This document shows positions 59,333 to 64,000 of a DNA stretch of 64,000 nt, one piece after another. This DNA comes from Anabaena sp. UHCC 0204. GTDB taxonomy: Bacteria > Cyanobacteriota > Cyanobacteriia > Cyanobacteriales > Nostocaceae. The position numbers and the translations under genes are program-made. The notes beneath the pieces were generated by a model. It was given only the letters and a program-made list of their open reading frames with translations. It was not told the origin of the DNA and did no database searches. Position 1 is the first letter of the stretch. The number at the start of each line of letters is the position of its first letter. The stretch lies in contig NZ_VIKW01000013.1 of assembly GCF_009711975.1 (NCBI RefSeq), forward strand, positions 67,887-131,886, in the 5' to 3' direction.

Positions 59333-59428
59333 GAAAATCTGATATGGCGGATATTTAATAATGTTGATTATTTTTTTGTTCTCAAATAAATTCAATCTTT
59401 TCTGATGGTTTACCTGTTACCTGAAAAT

Positions 59429-59459
59429 AAAAAAAAGACCCTGAAATTATTTTCAGGGT
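59429..59459 (-). terminator. Terminator of a decayed array unit 3
   Basis: The stem ACCCTGAAAATAATTTCAGGGT is followed on the minus strand by eight U residues. The conserved 5' block and -10 box expected near 59530-59560 cannot be found, so this unit may have lost its promoter or may be unrelated. Confidence 0.5.
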
Positions 59460-59584
59460 GCATACACGTTTTTCAGGCATTAATAAAGTTAAGATTACTC
59501 AATCTCAATAAATAGTTCTACTACCTAAAGTAGAATTAAATCAGATTTTTATGGGTTTAGTGGATAAAAAGTTACATTTAACAT

Positions 59585-59700
59585 AAAAAAGGCTTGGCGA
59601 TTTACCAAGCCTACATATATACCAAGTGTTTACCATAGTTGGTTAATTTACATTAATTGACGCTGATATTCATCTATCTGGAGGATGTGTATAAATATTC
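59585..59700 (-). ncRNA. Predicted small RNA, array unit 4
   Basis: -10 TAACAG at 59712-59707, block ACACATCCTCCAGATAGATG (59690-59671), stem GGCTTGG/CCAAGCC (59611-59591) with six U residues. Block to stem is 100 bp. The stem sequence is almost that of unit 2 and the block almost that of unit 1. Confidence 0.6.
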
Positions 59701-59800
59701 TAAAAGCTGTTAAGGAGTGATGAACAACGAGGCTGTTGTCCGCTTTTTGAAGATTTTTTAAGCTAACTTTATATGAGTGTTTTCAGACTCTAAATATGGC

Positions 59801-59921
59801 AAAAAAAAAGGTTTAGCTTGAATGCTAAACCCTCATAGAAAGCAGTTATTCGACACACCAGGATTAATGTAAATCTACTTTTATTTATCTGCATCTTCCT
59901 GTGGAGTGTATTTAGTTTTCT
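59801..59921 (-). ncRNA. Predicted small RNA, array unit 5 (first in transcription order)
   Basis: -10 TATCAT at 59933-59928, 14 bp past the devC stop. Block ATACACTCCACAGGAAGATG (59911-59892), stem GGTTTAGC/GCTAAACC (59831-59810) with nine U residues. Block to stem is 102 bp. It could also end the devBC transcript by its terminator. Confidence 0.58.
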
Positions 59922-59946
59922 CCGACTATGATATGAACTCAACTAT

Positions 59947-61122
59947 TTAAAACATATCCGCAGGATCGGCAGATTGTAGTTTACTCGTAGCGATCGCTCC
60001 CGAAATAGCACACATAATTATAGTTAACAATAAAACTTGTAAACCACGGATTATCGTCATATACATAGGTAAATTAGTGGCTGTTCGCGTGAGTTGATAA
60101 AGTCCTAATGAGACAGCAACTCCGGGGAAAAATCCCAAAGCTGCTAAAATTAAAGCTTCTTCCAAAACTATAGTCAGTAAATAGTAATGACGATATCCCA
60201 TAGCTTTAAATGTTGCATATTCTCGCAAATGGGCATTAACATCTGTGGAAAGCACTTGATAAACAATAATTACCCCAACTACAAACCCCATTGATACACC
60301 GAGATTAAAAATAAATCCAATCGGGGAATTACTACTCCAAAAGTTATTTTCAAACTCAATAAATTCGCCACGGGTGAGAACCTTTACATCATCTTTCAGA
60401 TAAGCCTTTAATTGGGCAACAACATCATTAATTTTATACCCTGGCTTGACTTTAACTAAACCGATACTCACACTGCTTGTAGGTTGTCTGGCAAATATTT
60501 GAGAGAAGTTATTAGCACTGGTGATCAAGCTACCATCAGCCGCAAAGGAAGCACCTATTTTAAATAAACCACCAATTGTAATGGTACTGCCATTAATTTC
60601 AGTGGTGACAGTTTTACCTTCTTGAATTTGCTGAATAGCCTCTTCATATTCTCCTCTAGCAGCCCGATCAAATAAGACTGTATTTGGTAATTTAATCTTA
60701 TGTAATTGTTGATTAATTTCTGGTAAATCAAACGCTGGTTTATCTGGATTGATACCAATAATTAACACTCCTGTTTCTAAGCGTGTTTGGGGATTCTTCC
60801 AAATAATATGGTTACAATACATAGCCTCAGCCGATTCTACCCCTGGTACATCCATTGTTTGATAAAGTCGTCTTCTAGAAAAAGTAGACATACTTTGTAA
60901 ACTCCGAGCTTGGGGACTGATTAGAATAATATCAGCTTGTAAACTCCGATGTAATCGAGTATTACTATCATATAAAGCAGTTTGAAAACCTAACTGCATA
61001 AACATGAGAACATCAGCAAAGGCAATTCCTGATACTGCTACCAGTAAGCGACTTTTTTCATGACTAAGTTGCAACCACCCCAATGGTGTGCGTCGTTGCA
61101 ATTGTTGAAAAATGGAAATCAT
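59947..61122 (-). CDS. devC: DevC-like permease of a MacB-type exporter
   Basis: 391 residues. One N-terminal helix (about 27-47), a large extracytoplasmic domain, then three C-terminal helices (FNLGVSMGFVVGVIIVYQVL; LEEALILAALGFFPGVAVSL; GLQVLLLTIIMCAISGAIA). YATFKAMGYRHYYL is the conserved coupling segment. With DevB and an ATPase (DevA) such exporters move glycolipids or drugs across both membranes in cyanobacteria. No devA follows; the next 900 bp hold the small-RNA array. Confidence 0.88.
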   Translation of the reverse strand: MISIFQQLQRRTPLGWLQLSHEKSRLLVAVSGIAFADVLMFMQLGFQTALYDSNTRLHRSLQADIILISPQARSLQSMSTFSRRRLYQTMDVPGVESAEAMYCNHIIWKNPQTRLETGVLIIGINPDKPAFDLPEINQQLHKIKLPNTVLFDRAARGEYEEAIQQIQEGKTVTTEINGSTITIGGLFKIGASFAADGSLITSANNFSQIFARQPTSSVSIGLVKVKPGYKINDVVAQLKAYLKDDVKVLTRGEFIEFENNFWSSNSPIGFIFNLGVSMGFVVGVIIVYQVLSTDVNAHLREYATFKAMGYRHYYLLTIVLEEALILAALGFFPGVAVSLGLYQLTRTATNLPMYMTIIRGLQVLLLTIIMCAISGAIATSKLQSADPADMF

Positions 61123-61149
61123 AGGAATTATAGGAGTCAGTGGTTAGTT

Positions 61150-61255
61150 GTCGTAGGGGCGTTCGCGAAGCTTGCTGGAAGCATCAGCATTCGGAAAATA
61201 AATTTGGGAAAAAAACAATAATTTGTCGCCCGAATGCTTCGCCCGTACAAGAATC
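61150..61255. repeat. Dispersed repeat with GAAGCATTCGG / CCGAATGCTTC
   Basis: Between devC and devB: CGTAGGGGCGTTCGCGAAGC, CATTCGGAAAATAAA and CCCGAATGCTTCGCCCGTAC. Same family as 26545-26645. The rest of the spacer (61341-61380) holds CTGACGA/CTGACAA heptamers. Confidence 0.65.
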
Positions 61256-61382
61256 AGGAGACAAAAAGAAGGAAGAAATAAAGAAGAATAAATAAATAAA
61301 AAAGAAGGATTTATAATCATTTTAATTAGTTGTTAATCAGCAATTGACAATTGACAACTGACGACTGACAACTAACAATTGA

Positions 61383-62606
61383 CTAAATACTAATAATTAC
61401 CTTAACTTGCATATTGGTAAAGTTGGCTGCTTGCTGACTAGAAGCTTTATTTAATCGGATATGGACTTTTATCACCCTATTATCAATATTGCTGGAAGGA
61501 TCTGTATTTGTCAGGTTTTGTTTTCTTACCTGTAAACCTATCCGTTCTACTTTTCCCTGCAATTCTTGAGGAAAAACATCACCAACTATCCGCACCTGTT
61601 TTCCTGGCATAATTTTGGTAATATCACTTTCGTAAATTTCCGCAACTACATACATCTGACTCGTTTTACCAATGTCAGCAATGCCATTATTAGTAATTAA
61701 TTCTCCTGGACGAGTGTGGATTTCAATTATTTGTCCATTTTGAGGAGATTTTACATAAGCTTGTTGAAGATTAATAGTGGCTTTTTTTACTATGGCTTCG
61801 GCACGATTTAGTTCGGCGATCGCAGCTTCAACATCTACTTTTCTCACTTCAGAGATTTGATCTAGTGTGGCTGAAGCTTCTTTGATTCTTTGTTTACTAC
61901 TTAATTGCAGTTGCTTTAATTGTGATTTTCCAGCTTGTAGGCTTTTTTTGGCCGTTTCTAAGTGCAAATTTTTACTATCTTTTTGGGAAGCGGAAATTGC
62001 TCCTTCTTGATATAATTCTTGGTAACGTTTATTCTCGGCTTCAGCATTGATTAATTCAGCTTGTAATTTTTCTACAGTGGCTGTTTGAGTATCTATATCA
62101 CCTTGGCTTTCTACTGCTAATCGCTCAATTATGGCTTTTTGCGCGGTAATTTCTCCCCGTTTAGCACCTGCTTGAATCCGGGCTATGTTAGATTGAATTA
62201 CCTGTACTTCGGCTTTGGCTTCTGTTAATTCTGCTTGCAAGCGATCGCTATTATCTAAAATAGCAATTACCTGTCCAGCTTTGACCATCTCCCCCTCTCG
62301 TACCAATATCTTCTCTACTCGACTCCCTTCCCCAGATATCGCCGCTGATAGTTTGATCACTTCCCCCTCTGGTTCAATTCTTCCTAATGCTGTGACTGTT
62401 TTGATCTCAGGCATTGCTATCGCCGGATTTGCTGGTTTTTGATGATCTACATCCCGAAACTTGAGTACAGTAAAAATACTGATACTAGCTACAGATAAAG
62501 ATGCCAACATAGTTATAGCGATCGCTAATCGGAGAATGGACTGAGAAGATAATGATCCTTGTAGCTTATGGTTCTGCACAACCGCATACCTTTTCAGTGC
62601 TTTCAA
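61383..62606 (-). CDS. devB: DevB-like membrane-fusion (HlyD-family) protein
   Basis: 407 residues. One N-terminal transmembrane helix (about 25-47), a biotinyl-lipoyl half motif (VEKILVREGEMVKAGQVIAI, about 96-115), a long coiled-coil hairpin (about 125-270), the second lipoyl half (AYVKSPQNGQIIEIHTRPGE), and a beta-barrel domain. It bridges the inner-membrane DevC/DevA pump to a TolC-type channel. Its upstream region carries four TetR-type operators. Confidence 0.9.
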   Translation of the reverse strand: MKALKRYAVVQNHKLQGSLSSQSILRLAIAITMLASLSVASISIFTVLKFRDVDHQKPANPAIAMPEIKTVTALGRIEPEGEVIKLSAAISGEGSRVEKILVREGEMVKAGQVIAILDNSDRLQAELTEAKAEVQVIQSNIARIQAGAKRGEITAQKAIIERLAVESQGDIDTQTATVEKLQAELINAEAENKRYQELYQEGAISASQKDSKNLHLETAKKSLQAGKSQLKQLQLSSKQRIKEASATLDQISEVRKVDVEAAIAELNRAEAIVKKATINLQQAYVKSPQNGQIIEIHTRPGELITNNGIADIGKTSQMYVVAEIYESDITKIMPGKQVRIVGDVFPQELQGKVERIGLQVRKQNLTNTDPSSNIDNRVIKVHIRLNKASSQQAANFTNMQVKVIISI

Positions 62607-62687
62607 ATTTAATTAATGAAAAATGCAAATCCTTAAATAAGTGCGGTAGAAGACACAAATTCTGGCTACCCTAAAAATGTCAGTGCT

Positions 62688-62706
62688 AAACTAAACGGTT
62701 TAGTTT
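62688..62706. promoter_or_regulatory. TetR-type operator O1
   Basis: AAACTAAAC-G-GTTTAGTTT, a perfect 9-1-9 palindrome 82 bp upstream of the devB start. Confidence 0.8.
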
Positions 62707-62779
62707 AAAAAAATTACAAATCCTTAAATAAGGTGAAGTAGAAAACTCAAATCCCCAAAATCCTGAAAACGTGATAGCT

Positions 62780-62798
62780 AAACTAAACGGTTTAGTTT
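62780..62798. promoter_or_regulatory. TetR-type operator O2
   Basis: Identical 19-bp palindrome AAACTAAACGGTTTAGTTT, 92 bp from O1. The flanks of O1 and O2 (GCTAAACT..., GTTTAAAAAAA) also match, as do the preceding AAATCCTTAAATA and AAAATCCTGAAAA stretches, so the segment was duplicated. Confidence 0.8.
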
Positions 62799-62809
62799 AA
62801 AAAAACTAT

Positions 62810-62828
62810 AAACTTAACGGAGTAGTTT
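62810..62828. promoter_or_regulatory. TetR-type operator O3 (degenerate)
   Basis: AAACTTAACGGAGTAGTTT keeps most of the palindrome with three mismatches, only 11 bp after O2. Confidence 0.55.
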
Positions 62829-62961
62829 AGTCAAGTTATTGCGTTACAGATTACAAAACTAATTCCAGATTTTTGATGACAACGAACATTTATAGATGAT
62901 ATGCCGGAATAATAAGTAGGATCGTTAGCTGATGACAGTTTCCGTAAAAATAGTATATTCT

Positions 62962-62980
62962 AGACTAAACGGTTTAGTTT
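62962..62980. promoter_or_regulatory. TetR-type operator O4
   Basis: AGACTAAACGGTTTAGTTT, one change from perfect, 374 bp upstream of the tetR start. It could control tetR itself. Confidence 0.75.
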
Positions 62981-62999
62981 AAAATTCTCTCAACCTAGC

Positions 63000-63300
63000 C
63001 CAGCTACAGCAAATTGCAGATCAATGCGGTACAGAATCTAAATTGAAACCTATACACAAAGTCAGTTTTTGTCCAAGTAGGGGCGAAGCATTCGGACGAT
63101 AATTTATCGGTTTTTCCCAGTAGGGGCGAAGCATTCGGGCGACAAATTCTCGGTTTTTCCCCAAGTTTATTTTCCGAATGCTTCGCCCTTACACCGAATG
63201 CTGATGCTTCCAGCACACTCTGCGAACGCCCTTATATTAAATGCTGATGCTTCCAGTCCCCATCAGGGATACACCCTTACGACTTCCGACTTCTGCTGTA
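63000..63300. repeat. Repeat-rich spacer upstream of tetR
   Basis: GTAGGGGCGAAGCATTCGG occurs twice (63077, 63120), then the inverted form CCGAATGCTTCGCCCTTAC (63174-63192) and two ATGCTGATGCTTCCAG units (63200, 63241). The same family occurs at 26545 and 61150. No gene. Confidence 0.65.
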
Positions 63301-63353
63301 TGTCATTACAGCAAGTACAACTCTGATCAAAACTTTAACAGGAAGATTTAAAA

Positions 63354-63971
63354 ATGGTTCGCCCAAAAACTGGGGATATTAATCGCTCAAATTCAACAGA
63401 TAAAATAGAAAAGATTCTCCAGGGAGCAATGCAGGAGTTTTTGATACATGGCTATTCAGGAACAAGCATGGATCGAGTAGCCGAAGCTGCGGGAGTTTCT
63501 AAAGCAACAGTATATAGTTACTTTCATGATAAAGTCGGACTATTTAGCGCCCTGATTGAGCAATTAGCTAGAAAGCGATTTCAGTCAATTTTTGGCCAGT
63601 ATTCCCTAGCAGGAGAACCCTATACTGTGCTACGGGGGTTAGCAAAAACAGCATTGGAGCAAATGACTACAGATCCTGAATATTTAGCATTTGAGCGCGT
63701 GTTAATCGGGGAATCGGTGCGCTTTCCAGAGTTAGCTAAAGTTTTTATTCGTTCTATAGCTAAACCAGCTATTGAGACAATTAGTAAATATTTAGCATCT
63801 CACCCAGAACTAAAAATACCTGATCCAGAAGCCACCGCCAGAGTGTTAATTGGTTCTTTAGCACATTTTGCCATAACGCAGCAAATCTTATATGGTGATG
63901 AAATTATCCCCATGGAGAGCGATCGCCTCATTGATGCTTTAACCCATTTAATCGTCAATTGTGCCGAATGA
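63354..63971 (+). CDS. TetR/AcrR-family transcriptional regulator
   Basis: 205 residues. The N-terminal DNA-binding domain is IEKILQGAMQEFLIHGYSGT, followed by SMDRVAEAAGVSKATVYSYF (helix-turn-helix at about 41-62). The C-terminal ligand domain resembles AefR/TetR_C members (FERVLIGESVRFPELAKVF). It diverges from devBC across four matching palindromes, so it probably represses the exporter and itself until a ligand binds. A GGAAGATTT leader precedes the ATG. Confidence 0.9.
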   Translation: MVRPKTGDINRSNSTDKIEKILQGAMQEFLIHGYSGTSMDRVAEAAGVSKATVYSYFHDKVGLFSALIEQLARKRFQSIFGQYSLAGEPYTVLRGLAKTALEQMTTDPEYLAFERVLIGESVRFPELAKVFIRSIAKPAIETISKYLASHPELKIPDPEATARVLIGSLAHFAITQQILYGDEIIPMESDRLIDALTHLIVNCAE

Positions 63972-64000
63972 CAACTGACAATTGACTCCTCTTAAACAAT

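Noticed and set aside
58980..59935. CRISPR array as an explanation for the repeats at 59.0-59.9 kb
   Set aside because: Units are 150-220 bp apart, the repeats are imperfect, and each has a terminator and a -10 box. No cas genes are present. Small RNA genes fit better.

Overview
The window comes from a filamentous, Nostocales-type cyanobacterium. The evidence is a psbV gene, a cyanobacterial-order ATP synthase operon (a, c, b', b, delta, alpha, gamma), a tmRNA whose tag begins ANNIVKFAR, mycosporine genes, a DevBC-type exporter, many HIP1 octamers (GCGATCGC), and AT-rich spacers filled with heptamer repeats and small palindromic repeats.

Layout. 1-2.2 kb: the edge of a secreted-protein gene, a small membrane protein and a GH57 glucan branching enzyme. 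2.8-6.5 kb: a mysA-mysB-mysC sunscreen operon with a divergent cyclase and no adjacent mysD/E. 7.4-16.5 kb: a fermentation operon (pflA, adhE, pflB, a hydrogenase-maturation-type protease, an ADP-forming acetyl-CoA synthetase fused to an acetyltransferase) closed by a strong terminator. 16.8-28 kb: mixed chromosomal genes (PAP2 phosphatase, TPR lipoprotein, pentapeptide membrane protein, AAA+ ATPase, psbV, a fused peptide-ABC ATPase, a two-domain histidine phosphatase).

28.1-34.9 kb is an accessory island. Pieces of a methyltransferase gene surround two inserted cassettes. One is a McrBC/LlaJI-like cassette (McrB-type motor, PD-(D/E)XK nuclease, unknown third protein). The other is a nuclease-fold/PIN gene pair. 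The PIN gene is cut by an IS200/IS605-like remnant of about 553 bp, and removing that remnant restores the reading frame exactly.

35.1-41.5 kb: the F-type ATP synthase operon. 41.6-42.9 kb: remains of several toxin-antitoxin genes. 43.3-46.1 kb: an unassigned ABC-transporter operon in which one small protein carries four 11-residue repeats. 46.4-49.2 kb: secreted hypotheticals, cutA, a DUF2809 protein and ssrA. 49.3-58.1 kb: a cluster that looks like a zinc-starvation (Zur) locus. It holds hemB, an FAD protein, a threonyl-tRNA synthetase interrupted by one in-frame stop codon, a His-rich COG0523 GTPase, folE, a shortened COG0523 relative and two metallophosphoesterase-like genes that have lost metal-site residues.

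58.3-64 kb: an IS630 fragment, a tandem array of what look like small RNA genes on the minus strand, then devC and devB, diverging from a TetR regulator with four copies of a palindromic operator between them. The small-RNA array is the least explained structure. Four units share a -10 box, exact spacing, a 5' block, near-equal length and a terminator hairpin.
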